From: Campylobacter rectus
GTDB taxonomy: Bacteria > Campylobacterota > Campylobacteria > Campylobacterales > Campylobacteraceae
Direction of reading: 5' to 3'
Assembly: GCF_004803795.1 (NCBI RefSeq)
Contig: NZ_CP012543.1
Location: 1-64,000, forward strand
DNA: 64,000 bases
Below are positions 55,963-64,000 of the stretch, piece by piece; positions within the stretch are counted from its first letter, which is position 1, and every line of letters begins with the position of its first letter. The notes beneath the pieces are model-generated. The model searched no databases. It was not told where the DNA came from and saw only the letters and a list, made by a program, of their open reading frames with translations. The position numbers and the translations under genes were made by a program.

Positions 55963-57147
55963 TTGCAAAATTTCGCCTTGAAATTTCGCCCGCGCAGTTT
56001 AGACGAGATCTGCGGACAGCGCGAGCTGGTGGGCGTTTTTAAAAAATTTATCGAAAATAAAAAAATCCCGCACAGTATATTTTACGGGCCTGCAGGCTGT
56101 GGCAAGACGAGCTTCGCTCGCGTCGTCGCGCGGTCGATGGAGTATGATTTTTACGAATTTGACGGCGGAAATCTCAAGATCGAGGAGTTTCGCAAAATCC
56201 TAAAAAATCACGAAAATGCGCTTTCTAAGCCGCTATTTTTCATCGACGAGATCCACCGCCTCAGCAAAACGCAGCAAGAAGCCCTGCTGATACCGATGGA
56301 AAACTACCGCGCCGCCATCATCGGAGCCAGCACGGAAAATCCATATTTCACGCTAAGCTCGGGTATCCGCAGTCGTTCGATGCTATTTGAGTTTAAACCG
56401 CTTGCGAGCGAGGATTTTGAAAAACTGCTTGAGCGCGTGAGGGGCGAGGTTAAATTTGACATCTCAGACGAAGCCAAGGCCTATCTCATAAAAAGTAGCG
56501 GCGGAGACGCGCGCGGGCTGTTAAATTTGCTCGAATTTGCCGTGAGTCTGGGCGAAGAAATAACGTTAGCGAATTTAAAAACACTGCGAGCTAACGCCGT
56601 TAGCGAAGGAGTTAGCGAGGACGACGTGCATTACGGGCTGGCGAGTGCATTTATAAAAAGCCTGCGGGGAAGTGACGAAAATGCCGTCATATACTATCTA
56701 GCGCGGCTTATCGACGCTGGCGAGAGCGCTGATTTTATCGCGCGAAGGATGGCGATATTTGCCAGCGAGGACATCGGTAACGCTAACCCTAACGCGTTAA
56801 ATTTAGCCGCTAACGCGCTTGCCGCCGTTAGCAAGATCGGCTTCCCCGAGGCGCGCATAATCCTCGCTCAATGCGCGATGTATCTGGCTCACTCGCCAAA
56901 GTCAAATTCCAGCTACAAAGCCATAAACGCCGCGCTAGCCTACGTAAAAACCGAGCAGCCGCTAGCCATCCCGCCATATCTCATCAACACCGCACCCGAG
57001 GCCAAGGACTATCTGTATCCGCATAGCTTCGGCGGCTGGGTAGAGCAAAAATACCTCGAAAGGCCGCTTAAATTTTACGAGAGCAACGGTATCGGCTTTG
57101 AAAAAACGCTGGACGAGTGGCTGGCAAAGATAAAGTCTAAAAGGTAA
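55963..57147 (+). CDS. rarA: Replication-associated recombination protein RarA (MgsA)
   Basis: 394-residue AAA+ ATPase that acts at stalled replication forks. Walker A GPAGCGKTSFARVVA (about 44-58), Walker B FFIDEIHRLSKTQQEALL, the sensor region GASTENPYFTLSSGIRSRS and the C-terminal DNA-binding fold HSPKSNSSYKAINAALAYV are present. TTG start at 55963 with AAAGGAGC upstream (MQNFALKFRPRSLDEI matches the family start). In-frame sequence resembling Cas1 follows right after its stop codon. Confidence 0.92.
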   Translation: MQNFALKFRPRSLDEICGQRELVGVFKKFIENKKIPHSIFYGPAGCGKTSFARVVARSMEYDFYEFDGGNLKIEEFRKILKNHENALSKPLFFIDEIHRLSKTQQEALLIPMENYRAAIIGASTENPYFTLSSGIRSRSMLFEFKPLASEDFEKLLERVRGEVKFDISDEAKAYLIKSSGGDARGLLNLLEFAVSLGEEITLANLKTLRANAVSEGVSEDDVHYGLASAFIKSLRGSDENAVIYYLARLIDAGESADFIARRMAIFASEDIGNANPNALNLAANALAAVSKIGFPEARIILAQCAMYLAHSPKSNSSYKAINAALAYVKTEQPLAIPPYLINTAPEAKDYLYPHSFGGWVEQKYLERPLKFYESNGIGFEKTLDEWLAKIKSKR

Positions 57148-57354
57148 AATGAGCTTAAATTTGACGCCGGTCGGATAAAATTTAGCAACGACGCCGTGCA
57201 AAAGATCGAGCTAAAAATGATCGCGAGGCTTGGCGAAACGGTCTTGCTAAACGGGCAAAACCTCACGTGGCGGCAGGTGATCCGCCGCGAGGCTAATCAG
57301 ATCAAAAAATGTATCTGCGAAGATGCGCCTTATGAGGGATTTAGGTGGGGATAA
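57148..57354 (+). pseudogene. cas1: Cas1 3' fragment directly downstream of rarA
   Basis: In the same reading frame as rarA, after its TAA, the sequence codes for NELKFDAGRIKFSNDAVQKI... through ...ICEDAPYEGFRWG and a stop at 57352-57354. The pattern LKFDxGRIxxSNxAVQKxE, ETVLxNGQxLTWRQVIRREANxxKK and the YEGFxW end fits the C-terminus of Cas1 of type I-B. About 68 residues remain of roughly 330. It has no start and is not a working gene. It marks where the CRISPR adaptation genes were lost next to the array. Confidence 0.7.
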
Positions 57355-57821
57355 ATTTGATATTTTGTCTGTAAGAGGCAGCAAGTATCTTGGTTGCATT
57401 TTGATGATTTGATTTTAGCGCCTTGACTTCATTAAAATGTGGCATAAAAACCGCTACGCATTTACGGTCAAATTTGACCTATGCGCCTTTGGCTGCGGTA
57501 TTGGTTTTTGCACTAAAACAGCGTTTGTGATTTTGCTTTGGATGTTTGTGATAAAATATAAAATGCACCCGACTTATAAAATTTGCTTTGATCGCTATGG
57601 TGAGTTGGATGTTGTTAATTTGCTCTTACCGTAACGGGACATTTGATCTATAGGTGCCCTTTTTAAATCTAAACTATGTCGATAAAGCTTTTTCTAAGAT
57701 TTTAGAAATGATGAAATTTAGGGTATTTCGTATCGATACTATTTTGCTTTTTATACAAATTTAAGGCGTAAAAATATAGACTTTGAGTTTTAATAGCCCT
57801 AAAAATGCATATTTTGGTGCT
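57355..57821. promoter_or_regulatory. Leader region of the CRISPR array and cas-gene scar
   Basis: About 470 bases with no convincing gene. The last 170 (57650-57821) are AT-rich with TAAAAT and TATAGA boxes as in leader sequences. An open frame of 65 codons (57437-57634) has no ribosome site and no homology I can name. Because the array's degenerate repeat is at the far right, the leader and promoter lie here on the left. Confidence 0.55.
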
Positions 57822-59892
57822 GTTAAAATTTACTCCGTTGGAGTTTGAAACTCCAGAAAGCCAAAGCGACGCTTTTAAAAAGTTTTGTTAAAATTTACTC
57901 CGTTGGAGTTTGAAACTAACGTTGCTTATAATGAAGTTTTAAAACGCTTAAGTTAAAATTTACTCCGTTGGAGTTTGAAACTCGATACCGGACACGGCTT
58001 GTTTGATTTGCTCGTAGACCGTTAAAATTTACTCCGTTGGAGTTTGAAACCGACTACAAGAGGCGCGCTCAAAAAGTCGAAATCTGTTAAAATTTACTCC
58101 GTTGGAGTTTGAAACTTATTTTAACTTTCACGAGACAAGGCATGGGCGTAGTTAAAATTTACTCCGTTGGAGTTTGAAACATCCGTGCGTTTTTACTGCA
58201 AATTTAGAAAATCAAGGTTAAAATTTACTCCGTTGGAGTTTGAAACTTGCCGAAAACAAGTCCGTTACAAATGCCTCTTTGTTAAAATTTACTCCGTTGG
58301 AGTTTGAAACAACTGGTTTATGCCCAGTTCTTGTAATTTCGCAGCGAGTTAAAATTTACTCCGTTGGAGTTTGAAACTCGGTAATATAATAGAAATTGTC
58401 CTTCTTGTATAAGTTAAAATTTACTCCGTTGGAGTTTGAAACGTAAAAAACAGCTATCGTCAAAGGGGGTTTGGCGATGTTAAAATTTACTCCGTTGGAG
58501 TTTGAAACCCCATCATACTTACGTTTGAAGAATTGGCCGCGATTAGTTAAAATTTACTCCGTTGGAGTTTGAAACCTTGTTAGTCTTATGTTGGCTATTG
58601 TTTTTCAAAGTTAAAATTTACTCCGTTGGAGTTTGAAACAACGCCACAGCGCATCAACTCATCCTCTCCGAGGGTTAAAATTTACTCCGTTGGAGTTTGA
58701 AACCTTAGGTATTGGAGATAGTTCAGCCCCTCTTTCAGGTTAAAATTTACTCCGTTGGAGTTTGAAACAAAACAAAGGAGTAAATCAAGGTGTTAAAACT
58801 TGAGTTAAAATTTACTCCGTTGGAGTTTGAAACTATACAAAAGAAAAATTATCATCCAAAAAATAAAGTTAAAATTTACTCCGTTGGAGTTTGAAACGTC
58901 AATGAAAAAGCTAACGGACTATCAGATAGCGTTTGTTAAAATTTACTCCGTTGGAGTTTGAAACAACATCGCGAACGAATTTACAAAACTATCCTTGACG
59001 GTTAAAATTTACTCCGTTGGAGTTTGAAACTCGGAGCGGTAGCCGGAGCCCTCATAGGCGGAGCATTGTTAAAATTTACTCCGTTGGAGTTTGAAACTTA
59101 CACCGCCAACGCTCGGTTTCTCCACCCATTGGCGTTAAAATTTACTCCGTTGGAGTTTGAAACCCGCTGTAGTCGATTTTGCCAATAAACCAAATATCGT
59201 GTTAAAATTTACTCCGTTGGAGTTTGAAACAAATACTCTTGAGTATTCTCGCAATCATCGAATTGCGTTAAAATTTACTCCGTTGGAGTTTGAAACAGGT
59301 AGAAAAGCTTTTCGCCCTCGATCTCCTCGCGTTAAAATTTACTCCGTTGGAGTTTGAAACTCCCCGTCATTCCTGAAGGAGTTGTAGACTTGGTAGTTAA
59401 AATTTACTCCGTTGGAGTTTGAAACCGTTTGAAATAGCTTGCGATCTAATCGAACGAGCGGCGTTAAAATTTACTCCGTTGGAGTTTGAAACGCAAAGAT
59501 GAATTAACAGACAATAAAACGGTATTTGGTTAAAATTTACTCCGTTGGAGTTTGAAACCCGTAGGCTTTCCGCATACTACGCAAAAGGGCTGTCTGTTAA
59601 AATTTACTCCGTTGGAGTTTGAAACAAAATCTTAGCACCTAGCCAATTTTTAGGCGTAGCTGTTAAAATTTACTCCGTTGGAGTTTGAAACAACGTAACT
59701 ACAAAACAACTAAGAAGCACCTAAAACCGTTAAAATTTACTCCGTTGGAGTTTGAAACCGGCTAATTCCCGCAGCTTCTATAATCTTTTGAGGTTAAAAT
59801 TTACTCCGTTGGAGTTTGAAACTTTTTTACAGCTTTTTACGCTAGGCGTTTCAGCTAGGTTAAAATTTACTCCGTTGGAGGAAGGGTGAAAC
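57822..59892 (+). CRISPR. CRISPR array, 32 repeats of 30 bp, 31 spacers
   Basis: Repeat begins GTTAAAATTTACTCC and ends GTTGGAGTTTGAAAC; its middle ACTCC-GTT-GGAGT forms a small hairpin. Repeats start at 57822, 57887, 57952, 58021 and so on through 59793; all are the same except the last at 59859, where GAAGGGTGAAAC replaces the usual TTTGAAAC end. Spacers are 34-39 bp, all different. Repeat type ending TTTGAAAC is seen with type I-B systems. No intact cas gene lies within the window. Confidence 0.97.
59859..59892 (+). repeat. Degenerate terminal repeat of the CRISPR array
   Basis: Identical to the consensus for 22 bases, then altered and four bases longer. This is the leader-distal (oldest) end. 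Confidence 0.9.
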
Positions 59893-59926
59893 TCTCAAAG
59901 CTCACGTTTTTGGCCTTGCTTTGGCG

Positions 59927-60061
59927 TTAATTCTTCTTTATCGGAGCCAAAGCGCTTTTGGGTTCATTTAAGCGCTTAAACGTCTGTCTCGTTTTATTTC
60001 CTTGGGTCCTAAAACCGCCGAGCAAGCCGACTCCGCTTAAATTTAGCATCTCGGACATCAT
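59927..60061 (-). CDS. Possible small protein or gene fragment downstream of rnhB (44 aa)
   Basis: Open frame on the rnhB strand, product starting MMSEMLNLSGVGLLGGFRTQ and ending PKSALAPIKKN. Amino acid use looks protein-like, but there is no ribosome binding site, and an in-frame extension upstream (KTDRNIWA) suggests it is the tail of a longer lost gene. Family not recognised. Confidence 0.3.
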   Translation of the reverse strand: MMSEMLNLSGVGLLGGFRTQGNKTRQTFKRLNEPKSALAPIKKN

Positions 60062-60126
60062 CGCCCAAATGTTTCGATCCGTTTTGCCGGAGAAAAACGT
60101 ACGTCAAAAAACCGCCAAAACAAATT

Positions 60127-60696
60127 TCACTCGTCAAACAGCCCTTTCTCAAAGCTTTTCACGCGAAAGCTGCGCCTTTGCAGCGGCGAGTCGCCCAGCC
60201 TCGCGATCGCGTCCAGATGCGCCTTCGTGCCGTAGCCCTTATGCGCGGCGTATCCGTAGCCGCCGTGCACGCCGTCCCACGCTCTCATCAGTACGTCGCG
60301 GCTTACTTTGGCTAGGATGCTGGCTGCACTTACCTGCGCGACTTTGCCGTCGGCTCCGACCATGGTTTTTACGCCCGTACCGTAGTTTGCGTTGCCGTCG
60401 TAGAGCGGCTCGCAGCCTGCAAAATGCGACTTAAACAGCCGTAGCGCGCGCCTAAGACACTCGCTAAGCCCCAGCTCGTCGATTTGCTCGTTTGAAAAAT
60501 ACGCGATAAGAAATTCCGAGTTTCCCGCGATCTGGCCAAACAGCTCCTCTCGTCGCTTCGCCGTCAGTTTTTTTGAGTCGTTTGGTCCCGCTATCTCGCG
60601 CTTTAGCACGCACGCAGCTACAGCTAAAGGCCCTGCCAGCGCACCGCGACCGGCCTCGTCGATACCGCAGATTTGGGCGTTAGATTTGTTTTTCAT
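60127..60696 (-). CDS. rnhB: Ribonuclease HII
   Basis: Removes ribonucleotides from RNA-DNA hybrids. Catalytic motif [13 protein letters not shown] (Asp-Glu near residues 13-14), then [15 protein letters not shown], the Asp in [16 protein letters not shown] and the end motif [10 protein letters not shown]. 189 residues is full length for this family. Confidence 0.93.
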   Translation of the reverse strand: MKNKSNAQICGIDEAGRGALAGPLAVAACVLKREIAGPNDSKKLTAKRREELFGQIAGNSEFLIAYFSNEQIDELGLSECLRRALRLFKSHFAGCEPLYDGNANYGTGVKTMVGADGKVAQVSAASILAKVSRDVLMRAWDGVHGGYGYAAHKGYGTKAHLDAIARLGDSPLQRRSFRVKSFEKGLFDE

Positions 60697-60973
60697 CGGT
60701 GTGCTTTCTTGTTAAATTTTACTTTTTTAAGTATAAAATTTATCGGCGTAGCGATATTTTTGTGCTTGAGAGTTCCGTCTTGCCGAGCGTAAAATTTGCA
60801 AAATTTAAGCTGACAAATTTTGTCTCGGTTTGATTTGATTTTTGATTTTTTCTCTCTACGGCATTTGAAAATTTACTTTTCGCTTGCGCCTTTGTTGTGT
60901 CAAATTTCAGCTTGTTCTGTATCAAATTTTGCCTTCCATTTTTTAAAGTTTCCTTTTCTGGCGGAAAAATTAG

Positions 60974-61855
60974 CTAAAACAGCCCGAAATTTTGCTTTAA
61001 ATGCTCTTTGATGAGCTCAAGCGACAGCGAGATTTCGCCACTTTTGCCGCCGGCCGTACCGCCAAAAAACGTAATGCCGCTTGGCGAGAGCGTAAAATTT
61101 TCGCTCGGAGTTATCTTTACTTTTGCGAAGATCGCCGTCAAATTTGCATCGTTTAAATCCTTAAAAACGTCGCTTAAATTTATCTTTTTTAGGTTTTTTA
61201 GCCAGACGGTTTTGCAGATTTTTCTGCTCGCGCCGAGTTCGCAGACGCTTCTTATTTTGCCGTTTTGATACTCGAGATTATTTAGCGCGTTTGCGGCGTT
61301 GTTTGAGGAATCCTTGAGCCATAGCGTTTTAAAATTTGCAAGTTTTGCGGCGAGGGATTTTTTGTTATTTTGCGCAAATTTAGGCGCGTAAAAGTCGCTC
61401 GCGACGGCTTCAAATCGCGTCCCGTCTCGCCCGACCTCTTGCAGTCCAAGCGCAGCAAAATCATAGCTCGCGACCTGTTTTAGCACGGCTTTTCGTGCCT
61501 TGCCCTTGATCGCTAGTTTGCCCGTTAGTTCGCCGTTATCCGCTTTCACGCTTAGATTTAGCCACTCGGTGACCGCACTTACGGCCGTTATAGCAGCGCC
61601 CGATTTTTCGATGCTGCCTTTACTGAAGTCGTATCTAGCGCCCTCAAAAAAGGCGTGACCTTGAAATTTGGGCGGCAAAATGGCGCCCTTGTCGCTAAAA
61701 TTTTCAAACTCGGCCTCAAGCTCGCTGATGTAGAGCTCAAATTTGCTCCCGTCCGCCTCGCCTGCAAATTTATAAATTTTGCCCTCGTTTTCGTGTTTTA
61801 TCTCGTAGCCTAGCGCCAAAACGCAGGCTAAAAATAGCGCTATAGCCGCTCTCAT
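60974..61855 (-). CDS. Hypothetical periplasmic protein (293 aa)
   Basis: Signal peptide (about 1-17, ending LALGYE), then a predicted beta-rich domain without membrane helices or motifs that I can name. Nine bases after the ATPase gene upstream on the same strand, so co-transcribed. Function unknown. Confidence 0.7.
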   Translation of the reverse strand: MRAAIALFLACVLALGYEIKHENEGKIYKFAGEADGSKFELYISELEAEFENFSDKGAILPPKFQGHAFFEGARYDFSKGSIEKSGAAITAVSAVTEWLNLSVKADNGELTGKLAIKGKARKAVLKQVASYDFAALGLQEVGRDGTRFEAVASDFYAPKFAQNNKKSLAAKLANFKTLWLKDSSNNAANALNNLEYQNGKIRSVCELGASRKICKTVWLKNLKKINLSDVFKDLNDANLTAIFAKVKITPSENFTLSPSGITFFGGTAGGKSGEISLSLELIKEHLKQNFGLF

Positions 61856-61864
61856 AACCGCTCC

Positions 61865-62959
61865 TTATATTCCCAGCGCCCAGCGCGAAAACGGCGCGAC
61901 CTCGCATTTTATGCCCTCTATGCTCGTCTCGCCAGAGTTTGCCACGCTGATTGCTTGTAGCCTATTTATACCTAAATTTTTTAAATTTGCGTGCAGTTTT
62001 TTAAATCTTAAAAATACCAAATCCGCATCGCTAAACGGCGAGCAAATGATAGCAAGTTTCCTTTTTGGCAGGAAAAAATCAAGCTCTTTTGTATAAAAAA
62101 TCTGCTCGTTAAATTTGGCTAGCTCGCAAAAAACCGTGTTGTTAAAATTTTTAGCGAAGTCCTTTTTTAGACTTAGCGTGCTTTTAAAAGCAAAGTCATT
62201 AAAATAAAGCCTCTTTGCGGCGTTTGGCTCATTAAATTTTTCCACTAGGCTAACCGCGCTCATGTTTTCTAGCTCGCTAAGCGCGCCGTAAACGCTATCT
62301 TTTGAGATTTTTCGGGCGGATTTTAACGTGCTAAAAATCTCAAAAACGCTCACGTTTTGCGCCTGAGCCTTCGCGCACTCTTTTAGCACTGCTAGCTGCG
62401 TGGCGGATAGAGACGATTTTAGCGCGATTTGCAGATTTACCGCGACGTTTTCGGCGTCGCCAAAGGCCGACGCGGGGCTCCTGCCGTGAAGTAAAAAGTG
62501 GCTAAAAAGCGTCTCTGGATCGATCTTTTTTGAAAAAAAGGCGATAAACTCCTCGTAGTCTAAAAAATCCAAATTTAGCTCGCTAAAACCGCTCAAATTT
62601 GCATCTCTAAATCGCGAGGCGACGATAAAATTTTGTAAATTTAGCTCTAAAATCAGCTCAAATTTATCCTGAAATCTCTGCTCGAAATCATCGATCGCTA
62701 GAGTTTTTATCTGCGGATTTTGGCGTAAAAACTCTGGCAAATTTGATAAAATCTCATCCGCATCTATGCGAAGGTCGCCTAAATTTACATACAAAAATTC
62801 TTTGCTCTCGTATGCGGCCAAAAAGCCTGTGATCAGCGATGTTTTGCCGCTTCCTATGCCGCCTTTTATCAGCGTTTTTAGCGCGGTGATCTCAAATTTT
62901 CTATTTATAAATTTGATATTTTTCGGCGGGCTTTGATAAAGCGCGTTTAGAATTTGCAT
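61865..62959 (-). CDS. AAA-type ATPase, hypothetical (364 aa)
   Basis: P-loop KGGIGSGKTSLITGFLA near 32-49 and a Walker B-like LAIDDFEQRF near 90-100 mark an ATP-binding domain; the C-terminal part has a winged-helix-like region (FEIFSTLKSARKISKDSVYGAL). The layout resembles archaeal/bacterial ATPases of the ArsA/ATP-binding DUF234 class, which is a guess. The upstream region has no obvious promoter; the downstream partner is a periplasmic protein. Confidence 0.7.
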   Translation of the reverse strand: MQILNALYQSPPKNIKFINRKFEITALKTLIKGGIGSGKTSLITGFLAAYESKEFLYVNLGDLRIDADEILSNLPEFLRQNPQIKTLAIDDFEQRFQDKFELILELNLQNFIVASRFRDANLSGFSELNLDFLDYEEFIAFFSKKIDPETLFSHFLLHGRSPASAFGDAENVAVNLQIALKSSLSATQLAVLKECAKAQAQNVSVFEIFSTLKSARKISKDSVYGALSELENMSAVSLVEKFNEPNAAKRLYFNDFAFKSTLSLKKDFAKNFNNTVFCELAKFNEQIFYTKELDFFLPKRKLAIICSPFSDADLVFLRFKKLHANLKNLGINRLQAISVANSGETSIEGIKCEVAPFSRWALGI

Positions 62960-63061
62960 TTTTAGCCTTTAAAATTTGGAAAATTATAGCGAAGTTTCCT
63001 TGTAAAGAGGAAGCTAATTAAAATTTGACGCCAAAAAACAAGGGTAAATTTAACGATTTTT

Positions 63062-63086
63062 AAAAAAAAAAAAAGGGGGGGGGGGG
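63062..63086 (+). repeat. A13-G12 homopolymer, candidate phase-variable promoter
   Basis: Thirteen A (63062-63074) then twelve G (63075-63086) directly followed by TAGAAT, a -10-like box. The 26 bases after the G run match the leader after the G14 tract at 19976 at nearly all positions. Controls the Sel1 gene at 63124. Confidence 0.72.
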
Positions 63087-63123
63087 TAGAATGCGTTAAA
63101 TTTTTATTTGAAAGGCGGATATT

Positions 63124-63771
63124 ATGAAAAAAATTACGGTTTTTGGTCTGATGTTAATAAGCGCTTTGGCGATAGACAATCCGATGGCAGATATACTAAA
63201 GGACTATGAAAACAAGTGTAATGCCGGAGACGAGATGGCGTGCGGCGTGGCGGGTGGAGTTTATGATTTTGCCTTTGAGGCGTACGGGGTAAAGCAAGAC
63301 TACGGCAAGGCGATGAAATTTTATAAAAAGGGTTGCGATAATGGAAACTACAGGTCGTGCAATAATCTAGGCTTTATGTACGAAAATGAAAAAGGCGTAA
63401 AGCGGGACTACAAAAAAGCGTTTGAGTTATATACTAAGTCTTGCGACATCGGAAACGACGCGCTCGGTTGTAGAAATCTCGGATTTTTGTATATCAATAA
63501 GCATGTTTCAGGCATAAATGAGAAGCAAGCGTTTTTGGAAGGAATTGGGCGTGTTAAAAAAAGCTGCGACATCACGCCGGATTTTACTGCTTGCAGATTT
63601 TTGGGCGATGTATACTTAGAATTAAATGAGAAAAACGACGCAATGAAATATTATCAAAGAGCATGTACTGCCGGGGCTACCGATAATGTTGTTCAATCTT
63701 TTGAAGAAGGCGTTAAGCTTTGGCAACTAACCTGCGGAATGTACGAACTTTTAAAGCAAGGCTCAAGGTAA
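63124..63771 (+). CDS. Secreted Sel1-repeat protein behind a poly-G tract (215 aa)
   Basis: Short signal peptide (MKKITVFGLMLISALA) and about four Sel1-like repeats with cysteine pairs (KGCDNGNYRSCNNLGFMYENEKGV type), as in Helicobacter cysteine-rich Hcp proteins. The last repeat is followed by a divergent tail (VVQSFEEGVKLWQLTC). It has GAAAGG upstream of the ATG. Because of the A/G tract in its promoter, expression is likely switched on and off. Partners unknown. Confidence 0.82.
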   Translation: MKKITVFGLMLISALAIDNPMADILKDYENKCNAGDEMACGVAGGVYDFAFEAYGVKQDYGKAMKFYKKGCDNGNYRSCNNLGFMYENEKGVKRDYKKAFELYTKSCDIGNDALGCRNLGFLYINKHVSGINEKQAFLEGIGRVKKSCDITPDFTACRFLGDVYLELNEKNDAMKYYQRACTAGATDNVVQSFEEGVKLWQLTCGMYELLKQGSR

Positions 63772-64000
63772 TTATTTAAAATTTGGACACGATTTTTATC
63801 TGTCCAAATTTATCCCAAATCAAATTGAAAAATTTTGCCTTAAATTTCCAGCCAAATTTATAAAAACTTCCTTATAAAAAGGAAATAATTTTATTAAATT
63901 TCACCAAATTTGCTCAAAATATTGACTTTAAAAAGCCATTTGGATAAAATCCGAGTCTCTTACATAAGTAAGAAGTCGTCGCGGTTTGCTTCTTTGGTCT
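63772..64000. other. Window end, no gene seen
   Basis: AT-rich, with AAATTTATCCC and AAATTTGCTC words and a TTTGGATAAAATCC promoter-like stretch near 63946. It may belong to the next transcription unit beyond the window. Confidence 0.4.

Noticed and set aside
57437-57634. 65-codon frame before the CRISPR array, checked as cas2
   Set aside because: No Cas2 signature, no ribosome binding site and overlap with the AT-rich leader.
59157-59357. 66-codon open frame inside the CRISPR array
   Set aside because: It is made only of repeat and spacer DNA, so it is an accident of the repeat being open in that frame.

Overview
The window starts at the replication origin region of a member of the Campylobacterota, most likely a Campylobacter of the higher-GC oral/gut group (concisus, curvus, rectus, showae relatives). 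The reasons are the order dnaA-dnaN-gyrB from base 1, Campylobacter-type housekeeping neighbours (rlmN, ksgA-rnj, purB and nrdA close to a RluA-type synthase), TTTTCACA-type DnaA boxes, a sulfite-respiration mcc cluster like that of Wolinella, and homopolymeric G tracts. Species cannot be fixed from the sequence alone.

Layout. 1-8.2 kb: dnaA, a candidate oriC, dnaN, gyrB, a degenerate GGDEF/EAL protein, queF with a long basic tail and an HD-domain protein. 8.2-11.5 kb: an SRP RNA on the minus strand, a decayed coding stretch, nrdG with a 53-residue NrdD-tail protein, and tpx. 11.5-19.9 kb: the housekeeping run purB-nrdA-rlu, interrupted by two AT-rich insertions: a Hachiman (HamAB) anti-phage system after nrdA and an unknown 187-aa gene before it. 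20-29.6 kb: a poly-G-preceded broken membrane gene, rlmN, a nucleosidase-like gene, hisF, ksgA, rnj, kdsD and an RsuA/RluB synthase. 29.6-31.6 kb: an IS1595-type element whose transposase is broken by a 34-bp insertion, then small genes.

31.7-46.8 kb holds one long minus-strand cluster for respiratory sulfite reduction: two-component system (mccR, mccS; the kinase carries its own heme-c motif), octaheme MccA with the special C-X15-C-H motif and both copper-ligand cysteines, PPIase MccB, iron-sulfur MccC, NrfD-like MccD, the CcsA1 heme lyase, then a Sel1 protein, a double NosL protein, an ABC transporter and a second NosL-like protein that together look like a copper-delivery module for the MccA active site.

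46.9-47.8 kb has five tRNA genes and a tiny lipoprotein. 47.8-57.1 kb: a DUF4209 (HEPN-like) protein, YbaK-like editing protein, ung, two small secreted DUF5339-like paralogues, a NimA-like protein, a heme-type TonB receptor and rarA. 57.1-59.9 kb: a fragment of cas1 fused behind rarA, an AT-rich leader and a 32-repeat CRISPR array with no intact cas gene in view. 59.9-64 kb: rnhB, a periplasmic protein, an AAA-type ATPase and a Sel1 protein behind a second poly-G promoter tract nearly identical to the first.
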